In this document: piece by piece, positions 17,867 to 26,311 of the stretch
Position numbering within the stretch: the stretch's first letter is position 1
Layout: every line of letters begins with the position of its first letter
NCBI RefSeq assembly: GCF_900106925.1
Contig: NZ_FNNZ01000013.1
Location: 62,001-126,000 of the forward strand
Direction: 5' to 3'
Length of the DNA stretch: 64,000 nt
Source of the DNA: Thiocapsa roseopersicina
GTDB taxonomy: Bacteria; Pseudomonadota; Gammaproteobacteria; Chromatiales; Chromatiaceae
Notes under the pieces: model-generated
Database searches by the model: none
What the model was told of the DNA's origin: nothing
What the model saw: only the letters and a program-made list of their open reading frames with translations
Translations under genes and position numbers: made by a program

Positions 17867-18450
17867 GGGCGCCAATCCCGCCAGGAGGCGGAGGCCCGTC
17901 CGCGCGCGGGGATGCCCATCGAGTGGGCATGACAGAGTGCGATCGCCAGGGCGTCGGCCTCGTCCTCGCAGGGTGTCTCGGGCAGCGCGAGCAGGACCCG
18001 AATCATGTGTTGGACCTGGGCCTTGTCGGCCCCGCCGGTGCCGACGACGGCGAGCTTGACCGTCTTGGGACTGTATTCATGCACCGTCACGCCGGACTTG
18101 AGCCCGGCGCAGAGTGCCGCGCCGCGCGCCTGACCGATCTTGAGCGCTGCAGTCGGATCACGGGCGAAGATGAGCTGCTCGACCGCCATCTCGTGCGGCG
18201 CATGCTCGGCCACGATGGCGGCCACACCGTCGAAGATGCGACCGAGACGATCCGGCCAGGGGTATTCGCCGACTCGCAGGGTGCCGCTGGCGATCCAAAG
18301 GCTGCGCTGACCATCGGTGTCGATGACCCCGTAGCCGGTCGTGCGCGAGCCGGGATCGATGCCCAGGATGCGATGGCGGAGCTTGGCCGGGGATCCGATC
18401 GGCGTGCGGCCGACGAATACGCCGACCGGTTGCTGACGCTCCTCAGGCAT
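17863..18450 (-). CDS. ruvC: Crossover junction endodeoxyribonuclease RuvC
   Basis: 195 residues. Cleaves Holliday junctions symmetrically. Catalytic acidic residues are visible: Asp in [14 protein letters not shown], Glu in [12 protein letters not shown], and two Asp in [17 protein letters not shown]. The N-terminus carries about 25 extra residues ([19 protein letters not shown]) before the usual start. A shorter start is possible, but the ATG at 18450 overlaps the yebC stop by 8 bp and so is favoured for coupling. It is the middle gene of yebC-ruvC-ruvA. Confidence 0.95.
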   Translation of the reverse strand: MPEERQQPVGVFVGRTPIGSPAKLRHRILGIDPGSRTTGYGVIDTDGQRSLWIASGTLRVGEYPWPDRLGRIFDGVAAIVAEHAPHEMAVEQLIFARDPTAALKIGQARGAALCAGLKSGVTVHEYSPKTVKLAVVGTGGADKAQVQHMIRVLLALPETPCEDEADALAIALCHAHSMGIPARGRASASWRDWRP

Positions 18451-19192
18451 CGAGCTCGGCCAGGATCTCGTCGGCGATATCGGCGTTGTGATAGACGTCT
18501 TGGACATCGTCCAGGTCGTCGAGGACATCGACCAGACGCAGAAGCTTCTCGGCCGTGTCGCGATCGAGCTCGGCGAGGGTCGCGGCGTTGTAGGAGACCT
18601 CGGCCACCTCGGTATCGAACCCGGCTTGGGTCAGCGCGTCCTTCACCGAGGCGAACGCCTCGGGCGTGGTGACCACGTCGAGCGAGCCGTCGTCGTTGGC
18701 AAGGACATCCTCGGCACCGGCCTCGAGGGCCGCTTCCATCACCGCATCCTCGTCGGTGCCGGGCTGGAAACTGATGATGCCCTGCTTGGTGAAGAGATAG
18801 CCGACCGAGCCGTCGGTGCCCAGGTTGCCGCCGTGCTTGCTGAAGGCATGACGAACCTCGGCCGCGGTGCGGTTGCGGTTGTCGGTCATGCAATCGACCA
18901 TGATGGCGACGCCGCCGGGACCATAGCCCTCGTAGCGGATCTCCTCGTAGTCGTCGCCCTCCATCCCGCCGGCGCCGCGCTTGATGGCGCGCTCGACCGT
19001 ATCGCGCGGCATGTTGGCGCCGAACGCCTTGTCCATCGCCAGACGCAACCGCGGGTTCGCACCCGGATCACCGCCGCCTTCGCGGCTCGCGACCGTCACC
19101 TCGCGAATCAGCTTGGTCCAGACCTTGCCGCGCTGCTTGTCCTGCGCCGCCTTGCGATGCTTGATGTTGGCCCATTTGCTGTGACCCGCCAT
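18443..19192 (-). CDS. yebC: YebC/TACO1-family transcriptional or translational regulator
   Basis: 249 residues, the usual family length. It begins [23 protein letters not shown] and contains [21 protein letters not shown] near residue 95 and [11 protein letters not shown] near 135, all signatures of the family. Members were described as DNA-binding regulators, and more recently as ribosome-associated factors that ease translation of polyproline motifs. AGAGAGG lies upstream of the ATG. It heads the yebC-ruvCA operon, the normal gammaproteobacterial order except that ruvB is missing. Confidence 0.95.
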   Translation of the reverse strand: MAGHSKWANIKHRKAAQDKQRGKVWTKLIREVTVASREGGGDPGANPRLRLAMDKAFGANMPRDTVERAIKRGAGGMEGDDYEEIRYEGYGPGGVAIMVDCMTDNRNRTAAEVRHAFSKHGGNLGTDGSVGYLFTKQGIISFQPGTDEDAVMEAALEAGAEDVLANDDGSLDVVTTPEAFASVKDALTQAGFDTEVAEVSYNAATLAELDRDTAEKLLRLVDVLDDLDDVQDVYHNADIADEILAELDA

Positions 19193-19434
19193 CGATGACC
19201 TCTCTTCACTCGAAATCGACCAAGCGCGCCCGGGATCCGGAACTGCGACCATGAGCCGGGCCGGTTGACACCACGGGAGTCGCGCTGCATGTTGTTTGGC
19301 CTGTCATTCTAGCATCGGCCGGGAAACACCGGGTAAACCCCGGCGCGCGGATCCAAGCGCGGACCGCCCGGCGGGCCCGCAACCGAACGCCGATCCGACC
19401 CCCGGCGATACCCCAGCGACATCAGGACCAGGAC

Positions 19435-21405
19435 ATGTACGCGACCCCCGAAACCGGCGACGGTTGGATCACGGCCCTCGTCGGCACCGACGAGGAAGGC
19501 TTTCGGGTCGAGGCGCGCTTTGCGATCTCGCCGCGGTTTCGCGCGCTCGTGAAGGGTCGTGAGTCCGATCTGGTCTTCGCCGCCCGCAGTCGGCTCGCTC
19601 GGATCGGGATCAACATCTGTCCGCTCGAAGAGCCGCTCTTCGACGGGGACCACTGCACGCTCAAGCTCCAGGTCGTCTCGGCGATCCGCTCATTCGGCAT
19701 CGCCGAGCATCTTCGGCATATCGTGGTGCCGGGTCTGCGGGTCGGACGTCTGGTGTTCTGCCCGCAGGACAATCGGCTCGACTCCGCCGCCATCCACGGA
19801 CTCATCCAGGGCAACGAGATCCAGGTCCCGGCCGGCTTCTCGGTCGACAGCAACGGCTATCTCATCCTGCGGCCGCAGCGACAGCTCTTCCGATTTCTCA
19901 AGCCCTTGACGCTCGAGCAGATCACGGCGATCGCCACCCATGCCGACGGTAAGGATCTGCTGAACCGCCTGCAGATCCGCGAAGCGGTCGATCACATCGC
20001 GCTGCCCCCGAACGACGGACTGGTGACGGCCTGCTCCATGTTTCTGCACCGTCATTACGTGGTGCTCCGCAACCTGGACGACGCGCTCGGCTTTCATCTG
20101 CAGGCGACGGTCCTGGATCCGGTCTCCACGCGCGGCACGAACGTCTATCTGGAGTTCATCAACCGCTCCGAGCGGTTGATCATCAATCCGAGCGTCGCCG
20201 CATCGGTACACGACGCCATCCCGGTCACGCCGAGTCGGCGCTACTGGCATGGCCGTGCGAGCACCTCGTCCGCCGACGCGGAGAGCGGGAACGACTATCC
20301 GCAGCTCGCCGAGATCTTCGATCGGCTCGAGGCGGGTCCGCTCGAGGATCGCTACTCGCATCGCATGATGGCGGTGACGCAGCATCCCGAGACCTTGCTG
20401 GCCGGAGGTCGACCGGATCGGATCTGGACCCGGCCCGAGGAGCCGCGCGACCCACGCGGCGGGACCGACCTGGCGGCCGGCTTGGTCGCCGAGGGCCTGA
20501 AGCTCGACACCCGTACCGAATTCGGCACCGCTATCCTGGAAGATCTCGCCGACGGTGCACGAGCGACGCTGTTGCTCGGCTATTTCCCGAATCTCATCGA
20601 GCACACCGAGATCTGCGCCGCAGCCCTGCGCCAGCGCATCGGTCGCATCGTCTTTCGGCGCGCCTCCTTCGAGCATGGTCACTTCCTATCAGCCCGCGAC
20701 CACGGCCGACTGGCCGACTACGAGGGTCTCGGGATCGAGGTCTTCTGGTGCAACGATGCGCGCGCTCAAGTCGTGCGACACGTCTTCCGCGGGTTGCGCG
20801 GTTATTTCACCACGCCCGAGCAGGTCGACCGCTTCCGCTCCAGCCTGGTCTTCGCCATCTACGGATCCATCAAGCCGCTGGATGAGGCATCCGCCCTCCA
20901 GATCGAGCGTCTGCTGGCCAACCTGAAGGGTCTCTTCGGCAGCGACATCAGCATCCTCACGGGCGGCGGACCGGGTGCGATGCTCCAGGTCACCGAGGCC
21001 GCACACCGGCTCGGCCTGCTGGTCGGCTCCAGCTACATCGAGACGCTGGACCAGAAGCCCAATCAAAGCGCCGACTACTACCAGACCTTCCAGGCGCGTA
21101 GCCGCCAGTCACGCCAGCGCTGGTTCGAGATCGCGAGCTTCCACATCTTCCTCTCGGGCGGAGTCGGAACACTCGAAGAGATCGGCCTGACCCTGACCGA
21201 CATGAAGCTCGGCGTCATCGAGGCCGGCCCCATCGTCTTTTTCGACGGCTCGGGCGAGGGATTCTACTGGGAGGGACTCAAGACCCAGCTCGAACGCATG
21301 ACCGCCCAAGGCCGACTGCCGAGCTGGGTGCTCGACAACATCCTCATGACCGCGGACCCGGACGCTATCCCGCGCTTCTACAAGCAGACCCTGCGGCTGG
21401 GGTAA
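19435..21405 (+). CDS. Large protein with C-terminal LOG-type domain and novel N-terminus
   Basis: 656 residues. The C-terminal ~190 residues match the LOG / 'lysine decarboxylase-like' Rossmann family, which hydrolyses nucleoside monophosphates to base plus ribose phosphate. Visible are ILTGGGPGAMLQVTEAAHRLG near 505-525, the SRQSRQRWFE helix near 562, and LSGGVGTLEEIGLTLTDMKLG near 580-600; the usual PGGxGTxxE appears as SGGVGTLEE. The first ~450 residues are not recognised. They include an EFGTAILEDLADGARATLLLGYFPNLIEHTEI-type segment and mixed alpha/beta patterns. It is longer than PpnN (about 450) and plain LOG proteins (about 200). AGGAC precedes the ATG. It is divergent from yebC across 242 bp, and a MipA-type gene follows 37 bp downstream. 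Confidence 0.75.
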   Translation: MYATPETGDGWITALVGTDEEGFRVEARFAISPRFRALVKGRESDLVFAARSRLARIGINICPLEEPLFDGDHCTLKLQVVSAIRSFGIAEHLRHIVVPGLRVGRLVFCPQDNRLDSAAIHGLIQGNEIQVPAGFSVDSNGYLILRPQRQLFRFLKPLTLEQITAIATHADGKDLLNRLQIREAVDHIALPPNDGLVTACSMFLHRHYVVLRNLDDALGFHLQATVLDPVSTRGTNVYLEFINRSERLIINPSVAASVHDAIPVTPSRRYWHGRASTSSADAESGNDYPQLAEIFDRLEAGPLEDRYSHRMMAVTQHPETLLAGGRPDRIWTRPEEPRDPRGGTDLAAGLVAEGLKLDTRTEFGTAILEDLADGARATLLLGYFPNLIEHTEICAAALRQRIGRIVFRRASFEHGHFLSARDHGRLADYEGLGIEVFWCNDARAQVVRHVFRGLRGYFTTPEQVDRFRSSLVFAIYGSIKPLDEASALQIERLLANLKGLFGSDISILTGGGPGAMLQVTEAAHRLGLLVGSSYIETLDQKPNQSADYYQTFQARSRQSRQRWFEIASFHIFLSGGVGTLEEIGLTLTDMKLGVIEAGPIVFFDGSGEGFYWEGLKTQLERMTAQGRLPSWVLDNILMTADPDAIPRFYKQTLRLG

Positions 21406-21442
21406 GGCCGTTTTGAACCTTGCATTCCGGCAAGCAACAGGG

Positions 21443-22279
21443 ATGGCCGGCCGCCTGCTGATCCTGCTCTCCGCCCTCGCGGCCTCGGCAGCGGCCGAGG
21501 AGTTGCCGCTCTGGGAGGTCGGCGTGGGCGGCGGCGTGATCCGCATCCCGGATTATCGCGGCTCCGGCGAGGCAGGCACCTATCCCTATCCCTTTGTCAT
21601 GCCGATCTATCGCGGCCGACAGCTCCAAGCGGACGAAGAAGGCATCAAGGGCGTGCTCGGCGAATCGAGCCGACTGCGGCTCGACTTCAGCGTCTTCGGC
21701 AATGTCCCGGTCAGCAGCGACAACAATGTGCGCGAGGGCATGGACGACCTGGACCCGATCCTGGAGATCGGCCCGATGTTGCGCTACAAGGCATGGACCG
21801 CGCCGCACCCCACTCAATCGGTAATCCTCGACCTGCCCGTCCGAGCAGCCCTGTCGATCGGACACGGCGTCGGATACGTCGGCTATGCGATCACCCCGCG
21901 CATCTCGTACCGGCGCCAAGTCGACCTGCTCGACAGACCCTGGAAGTGGTCGATCGGCGCCGAGGCGCTCTGGGGATCCGGGGGATTGAACCGCTATTAC
22001 TATCAGGTCGACGCGGCGGATGCGACGGGGCAGCGACCGGCCTACATGGCCGAGGCCGGCTTTGGCGGCACCCGACTGCGCACCAGCCTCTACCGGCGCG
22101 ATCGGAAGAAACTCATCAGCCTTTACGCCCTCTACGACAACCTCCAAGGGGCCGTCTTCGAAGACAGCCCGCTGGTGGAGCAGGCCTCGGGGTGGACCGT
22201 CGGGTTTGTCGTCACCTGGTTTGTGTTTCAGTCGAAGGACTTGGTCGAAATGAAGCAATGGGAATGGATGACCGAATAG
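21443..22279 (+). CDS. MipA/OmpV-family outer-membrane protein
   Basis: 278 residues. Signal peptide GRLLILLSALAASAAAEE, then WEVGVGGGVIRIPDYRGS, YPYPFVMPIYRG and an EGMDDLDPILEIGPMLRYKAW segment, typical of MipA/OmpV barrels. MipA scaffolds murein hydrolases and synthases in E. coli, while OmpV proteins act in osmotic or antibiotic responses; which applies here is unknown. The ATG at 21443 gives the best signal peptide; a TTG at 21413 would add 10 residues. It probably shares a transcript with the LOG-type gene. Confidence 0.88.
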   Translation: MAGRLLILLSALAASAAAEELPLWEVGVGGGVIRIPDYRGSGEAGTYPYPFVMPIYRGRQLQADEEGIKGVLGESSRLRLDFSVFGNVPVSSDNNVREGMDDLDPILEIGPMLRYKAWTAPHPTQSVILDLPVRAALSIGHGVGYVGYAITPRISYRRQVDLLDRPWKWSIGAEALWGSGGLNRYYYQVDAADATGQRPAYMAEAGFGGTRLRTSLYRRDRKKLISLYALYDNLQGAVFEDSPLVEQASGWTVGFVVTWFVFQSKDLVEMKQWEWMTE

Positions 22280-22415
22280 CCCCTGCATGCAGCGGCGGAC
22301 CGGTCGGTGCGCAAGCCGTCCGAGCCCGCGAGATCCGCATCGTGCGGTCGTTCCAGGGCACCGAGGTCCGGCGCGCGCATGCCCTCGATCTCGGGTGCGG
22401 GCGTACGATCGCGCC

Positions 22416-23435
22416 ATGATCGCGTATACGAGCGGCGAGCCGGGCGGTGCAGATGGTGGGTTGCTCGCCGATATCCGCTTCGGACTGCACCATGATCGCG
22501 ATCCCGCCGACCCGCGCCGTATCCAAATCGGCACACCGCCCATCGCCGGCTCGCCACGCCGCGAGGTCTGGCGTCTGCCGCAGACCGGCACGGCGGGTTG
22601 GTCGGGCGACATCGGCTACGTCTGCGGAGGCGACTTTCTCTTTGCGCATCTGCTGGTCCAAGAGCCCGCCGGGATCGACCTGTCGCGCCTGACAGAACGA
22701 GCCTACAAGCAGCTACTCGCAGTCCTGCGCGATACCGGCTTCCCGCACCCGCTGCGCATCTGGAACTACATGTCGCGCATCAACGACGAGGAGCTGGGCC
22801 TGGAGCGCTATCAAGCCTTTTGCAGAGGCCGCGCCAGAGCCTTTGCGGAGGCTGCGATCCCGGAACGCTGCTTTCCCGCAGCCACGGCCATCGGTTGCGA
22901 GGCACCGGGCCTCTCGATCCATCTGCTGGCCGGGCGCGGCGCAGGCGTGCCCATCGGCAACCCCCGCCAGATCAGCGCCTACCGCTATCCCCTGCCTTAT
23001 GGACCGCGGCCGCCGTCCTTCGCACGCGCGCTCTGCTATCGAGGTCCGTGCGGGACCCTGGAGCTGGCCATCTCGGGCACGGCGAGCATCGTCGGCCATA
23101 TCACCATGCATCCGGGGGAGCCGATGCGCCAAACCCGGGAGACGATTCGCAACCTCCACAGCCTCGTCGAGCAGGCGCGCATCGTGCCGCGCCGATCCGA
23201 CCGGGGCCCGCCGGCACTGCTCAAGGTCTACCTGCGCGATCCGGAGCGCGTTCGCGAGGTCAACACCCTGCTGCGCGCCTGGACGCGCGGGCGCACCGAG
23301 ATCATGTACCTGCACGGCAACATCTGTCGGCGGGATCTGGAGATCGAGATCGAAGGACACGACAGGGTCTCGCTGCACCATGACGGCGATCCTCACCCGA
23401 GCGACCGAGCCGACAGCCGAGAGGCACGCCCATGA
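22416..23435 (+). CDS. Chorismatase, FkbO/Hyg5/XanB2 family
   Basis: 339 residues resembling chorismate-converting enzymes. XanB2 and Hyg5 make 3-hydroxybenzoate (XanB2 also 4-hydroxybenzoate), and FkbO makes a dihydroxycyclohexadiene acid. Supporting segments: TERAYKQLLAVLRDTGFPHPLRIWNYMSRIN near 90-120, ERYQAFCRGRARAF near 125-138, FPAATAIGCEAPGLSIHLLA near 145, and the C-terminal MYLHGNICRRDLEIEIEG, which holds the conserved acidic site. It is first in the aryl-polyene cluster and should supply the hydroxybenzoate starter. Which isomer it makes cannot be read from the sequence. The ATG overlaps nothing upstream; the stop overlaps the methyltransferase start by 4 bp. Confidence 0.85.
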   Translation: MIAYTSGEPGGADGGLLADIRFGLHHDRDPADPRRIQIGTPPIAGSPRREVWRLPQTGTAGWSGDIGYVCGGDFLFAHLLVQEPAGIDLSRLTERAYKQLLAVLRDTGFPHPLRIWNYMSRINDEELGLERYQAFCRGRARAFAEAAIPERCFPAATAIGCEAPGLSIHLLAGRGAGVPIGNPRQISAYRYPLPYGPRPPSFARALCYRGPCGTLELAISGTASIVGHITMHPGEPMRQTRETIRNLHSLVEQARIVPRRSDRGPPALLKVYLRDPERVREVNTLLRAWTRGRTEIMYLHGNICRRDLEIEIEGHDRVSLHHDGDPHPSDRADSREARP

Positions 23436-24202
23436 ATCCACCTCCGGTCAAACGGAGCTTGTCCCCGCACCCCGTGCTTCCCGCCCACTATGGCGCGGAG
23501 GAAGACCGTGTCGGGTACGTTCGCGGCTTATTCGATCGGACCGCCGAGAGCTACGACCGGATCAACGCCTGGATGAGCCTGAATCGGGGCCAGCACTATC
23601 GCAGGGATGCGATGGTGCGTGCCGGGGTTCGGGAAGGCCAGCGGGTGCTCGACTGCGCCTGCGGCACCGGCGTGATGGCCGCGCATGCACAGAGGCTCGT
23701 CGGCACCTCCGGCGTCGTCGTCGCGATCGACCCGAGCCTGCCGATGCTCGCGGTCGCCGGAACCCGCGGGGTGCAAAACCGCGTATCCGGGACCGCCGAG
23801 CGCCTACCCCTGCCGGATGCCAGCGTCGATGTCGTCACCATGGGTTATGCACTGCGCCACGTCGCTGATCTGGGCGTCGCCTTCGCCGAGTTTGCTCGGG
23901 TGCTGCGCCCGGGCGGTCGGCTGCTGGTCCTGGAGATGGTGCCGCCGCGCTCGCCTGTCGGACACCTCCTCGCGAAGCTCTATTTGAAGCACCTGGTGCC
24001 GACGCTGGCCTCATGGCTGGGCGGCAGCGGCGACGCCCGCCGGTTGATGCAGTACTATTGGGACACAGTGGATCAGTGTGTTGCTCCGGGCGTGGTGATC
24101 GACGCCTTGCAGGACGCGGGGTTCGTCTCGGTCGCACGATCGGTGAAGCTCGCACTCCTGACCGAGTACACCGCATGTCGTCTCGACGACGACCGATCCT
24201 GA
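23432..24202 (+). CDS. UbiE-like class I SAM methyltransferase
   Basis: 256 residues. It has a UbiE-like N-terminus (VRGLFDRTAESYDRINAWMSLNRGQHYRRD), SAM motif I VLDCACGTGVMAAHA, then an acidic VVAIDPSLPML, and VLRPGGRLLVLEM. It is probably a C- or O-methyltransferase acting on the aryl head group of the polyene, as in other aryl-polyene clusters; inferred from position. It is translationally coupled to the chorismatase (ATGA overlap). A true UbiE role is less likely, since it is embedded in this cluster. Confidence 0.82.
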   Translation: MNPPPVKRSLSPHPVLPAHYGAEEDRVGYVRGLFDRTAESYDRINAWMSLNRGQHYRRDAMVRAGVREGQRVLDCACGTGVMAAHAQRLVGTSGVVVAIDPSLPMLAVAGTRGVQNRVSGTAERLPLPDASVDVVTMGYALRHVADLGVAFAEFARVLRPGGRLLVLEMVPPRSPVGHLLAKLYLKHLVPTLASWLGGSGDARRLMQYYWDTVDQCVAPGVVIDALQDAGFVSVARSVKLALLTEYTACRLDDDRS

Positions 24203-24226
24203 CAGCGTTTTGAGCAGGCTTTAGGC

Positions 24227-24514
24227 ATGACGGAAGAGACGGCAACAGCTTCGCAACCCTCTATCGAGCAGGTCGAAGAGATGGTGATCCGCGCGTTGCG
24301 GCTCGAAGAGGTGGGCATTACACGGATCGACCCGAACGATACGCTCTTCGGCAGCGGGCTCGGGCTTGATTCGATCGACGCGCTCGAGCTCGCGCTGGCT
24401 GTCTCCAAGGAGTACGGCGTGACCATCAGCTCGGATGACCCGAACGTGCAGCAGATCTTCGCCTCGCTCGCGAATCTCGCCACCTACATCCAAACTCGAC
24501 GGCGCGAGGCATGA
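24227..24514 (+). CDS. Acyl carrier protein of the aryl-polyene cluster
   Basis: 95 residues with the phosphopantetheine site Ser in GLGLDSIDALELAL near residue 49, preceded by DTLFGSGL and followed by FASLANLATYI, as in ACPs. It should carry the aryl starter and/or growing polyene chain. Aryl-polyene clusters often carry two ACP genes; only one is seen here. Its stop overlaps the ATG of a 39-codon frame. Confidence 0.92.
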   Translation: MTEETATASQPSIEQVEEMVIRALRLEEVGITRIDPNDTLFGSGLGLDSIDALELALAVSKEYGVTISSDDPNVQQIFASLANLATYIQTRRREA

Positions 24515-24630
24515 CCCTCTCGGCGCGCGTGCCGACCGCGCTCGCGATCCGCCGCCGGGTCCTGCGGGACCTGGAGCACACCCCCTTCATTGACTCCCTG
24601 CGCGGATCCCTGCGCCTGGACCTTCGCTGA
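24511..24630 (+). CDS. 39-codon coupled mini-ORF, unknown
   Basis: It starts with ATGA overlapping the ACP stop and encodes 39 residues rich in Arg and Leu (LAIRRRVLRDLEHTPFIDSL). It occupies the place where a second ACP gene is often found. It shows no DSx site or ACP helices. It could be a remnant, a leader keeping ribosomes moving to the ligase gene, or simply non-coding; too short to judge. Confidence 0.3.
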   Translation: MTLSARVPTALAIRRRVLRDLEHTPFIDSLRGSLRLDLR

Positions 24631-24648
24631 TCCAGGCGGAGCCGTCGC

Positions 24649-26004
24649 GTGCCCGAAACACCGGAATCACTACCGCTCTTGCCTGGATTCCAGGCGAATC
24701 GGACCTTGTTTCTGACCGGCTCGGCCGGCGTGGTGACGCATCGGGAATTCCTGAACAAGGCCGACGCACTCGCCAGGACACTACCGACCGCACCCTATCT
24801 GATCAATCTCTGCAACAATCGGTATCTGTTCGCGCTCGCCTTCGCGGCCGGACTGATCCGAGGTGCCGTGAGCCTGTTCCCGCCGAATCGGCTCGCCGCA
24901 ACCGCGCACGAGATCGCCCTGGAGTATCCCGGCGCCGTCTGCCTCGCCGACACGTCGGTCGAAGGACTGGAGCTGCCGCTCGGTGTTGTCGAGGAGCCGG
25001 ATTCGCTCGCCTGCGTCGAGCGGGCAATGCACTTCATCGCAGCCGATCGCGAGGTCTTCATCGGCTTCACCTCCGGCAGCACCGGCCACCCGCGTCCGCA
25101 TCCGAAGCGCTGGGGCGATCTCGTCGGCTGCGCCCGTGCGGCCGCACGGCGCTTCGGCTTCGGCCCGGAGTGCAGCATCGTCGCCACCGTCGTCCCTCAG
25201 CACATGTACGGCATGGAGCTGTCGATCATGGTGCCCTTTGCGACCGGCGCCGCGGTGGCCGCAGCCCGCCCCTTCTTTCCGGCCGACATCCGTGACGCGC
25301 TCGCGCGCGCACCGGCGCCGCGCATCCTGGTGGCGACGCCCGTGCATCTTGCGAGCTGTGTCGAGGCGGGCTTGACCTGGCCCTCCGTGGACAGGGTGAT
25401 CTCGGCGACCGCCCCGCTGTCGCAGACGCTGGCCGAACGTGTCGAGTCGCTGCTGTCCACCCGGGTGCTCGAGGTCTACGGCAGCACCGAGACCGGCTCG
25501 ATCGCCAGTCGCCGCACCTGCCGGGATCCGGCTTGGACCTGGTACGAGAGCGTGCGCCCGCTGCGCGAGGCGGATGGGGTCCGCGTCACGGCCGACTTCC
25601 TCCCTGCCGCGACGATGCTCGGCGACCTCTTGGAGCTCGATGGCGACGGCGGCTTTCATCTCCTCGGCCGAGCCGCCGAGATGCTCAAGGTCGGCGGCAA
25701 GCGCGCCTCGTTGGCCGATCTGAACCTGAAGCTGACGGCGATCGAGGGCGTGCGTGACGGCGTCTTCGTGGCACCCGACGGGGACCGGGATCCGGTCGGG
25801 CGCCTCGCCGTGATCGCGGTTGCACCGGGGCTGACCCGGCAGGCGCTGATTGCCGGATTGGCGGGTCGTATCGATCCGGTCTTTTACCCGCGCCGGGTCG
25901 TCTTCGTCGATCGCCTGCCCCGGAACGAGGCCGGCAAACTGCCGCGGGAGAGCCTGCTGCGGATCTTGGAGACCCCGATCCAAGGCGAGCAAGATGCAGA
26001 CTAG
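24649..26004 (+). CDS. AMP-ligase loading the aryl starter onto ACP
   Basis: 451 residues of the acyl-adenylate-forming superfamily. Motifs: FTSGSTGHPRPHPK near 143-156 (A3 loop), VYGSTETGSI near 280 (A5), DLLELDGDGGFHLLGRAAEMLKVGGKR near 330-350 (A7/A8) and NEAGKLPRESLL near 430 holding the C-terminal Lys (A10). It should adenylate the hydroxybenzoate and transfer it to the cluster's ACP. It starts at a GTG 18 bp after the mini-ORF, and its end overlaps the next gene by 11 bp. Confidence 0.87.
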   Translation: MPETPESLPLLPGFQANRTLFLTGSAGVVTHREFLNKADALARTLPTAPYLINLCNNRYLFALAFAAGLIRGAVSLFPPNRLAATAHEIALEYPGAVCLADTSVEGLELPLGVVEEPDSLACVERAMHFIAADREVFIGFTSGSTGHPRPHPKRWGDLVGCARAAARRFGFGPECSIVATVVPQHMYGMELSIMVPFATGAAVAAARPFFPADIRDALARAPAPRILVATPVHLASCVEAGLTWPSVDRVISATAPLSQTLAERVESLLSTRVLEVYGSTETGSIASRRTCRDPAWTWYESVRPLREADGVRVTADFLPAATMLGDLLELDGDGGFHLLGRAAEMLKVGGKRASLADLNLKLTAIEGVRDGVFVAPDGDRDPVGRLAVIAVAPGLTRQALIAGLAGRIDPVFYPRRVVFVDRLPRNEAGKLPRESLLRILETPIQGEQDAD

Positions 26005-26311
26005 CAGGATGCCGACTCGGCGGATCTCCATCCCGCTCGAGCATCCGGTGTTCGAGGGTCATTTCCCGGGTCGCCCGATCATGCCCGGATCCCTGTTGAT
26101 CGATCTCGTGCTTGCCGCCTGGGAGAACTCCGGGGGCGATCCGGTCACATCGGTGCCGAGCGTGAAGTTCCATCGGCCGGTGGCGCCCGGCGACACCCTG
26201 GTGCTCCACTTTACGCCGACGATCACGGGGACTGGAGCCGGGGTGCGCTTCACCTGTCTTCGCGAGGAGACGCTGGTCTGCTCCGGTCTTCTCGCACCGC
26301 AGGCACCATGA
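25994..26311 (+). CDS. Hotdog-fold dehydratase-like protein (FabA/FabZ type, ApeI-like)
   Basis: 105 residues. The signature HPVFEGHFPGRPIMPGSLLID near 15-35 matches FabZ/FabA (GHFPGxPxMPG), with catalytic-type His in GHFPG and Asp replacing the usual Glu in the following helix. It is short for a complete dehydratase (about 140), consistent with the small hotdog partner in aryl-polyene systems. The ATG at 25994 overlaps the ligase gene by 11 bp, and the stop overlaps the acyltransferase start by 4 bp. Confidence 0.82.
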   Translation: MQTSRMPTRRISIPLEHPVFEGHFPGRPIMPGSLLIDLVLAAWENSGGDPVTSVPSVKFHRPVAPGDTLVLHFTPTITGTGAGVRFTCLREETLVCSGLLAPQAP

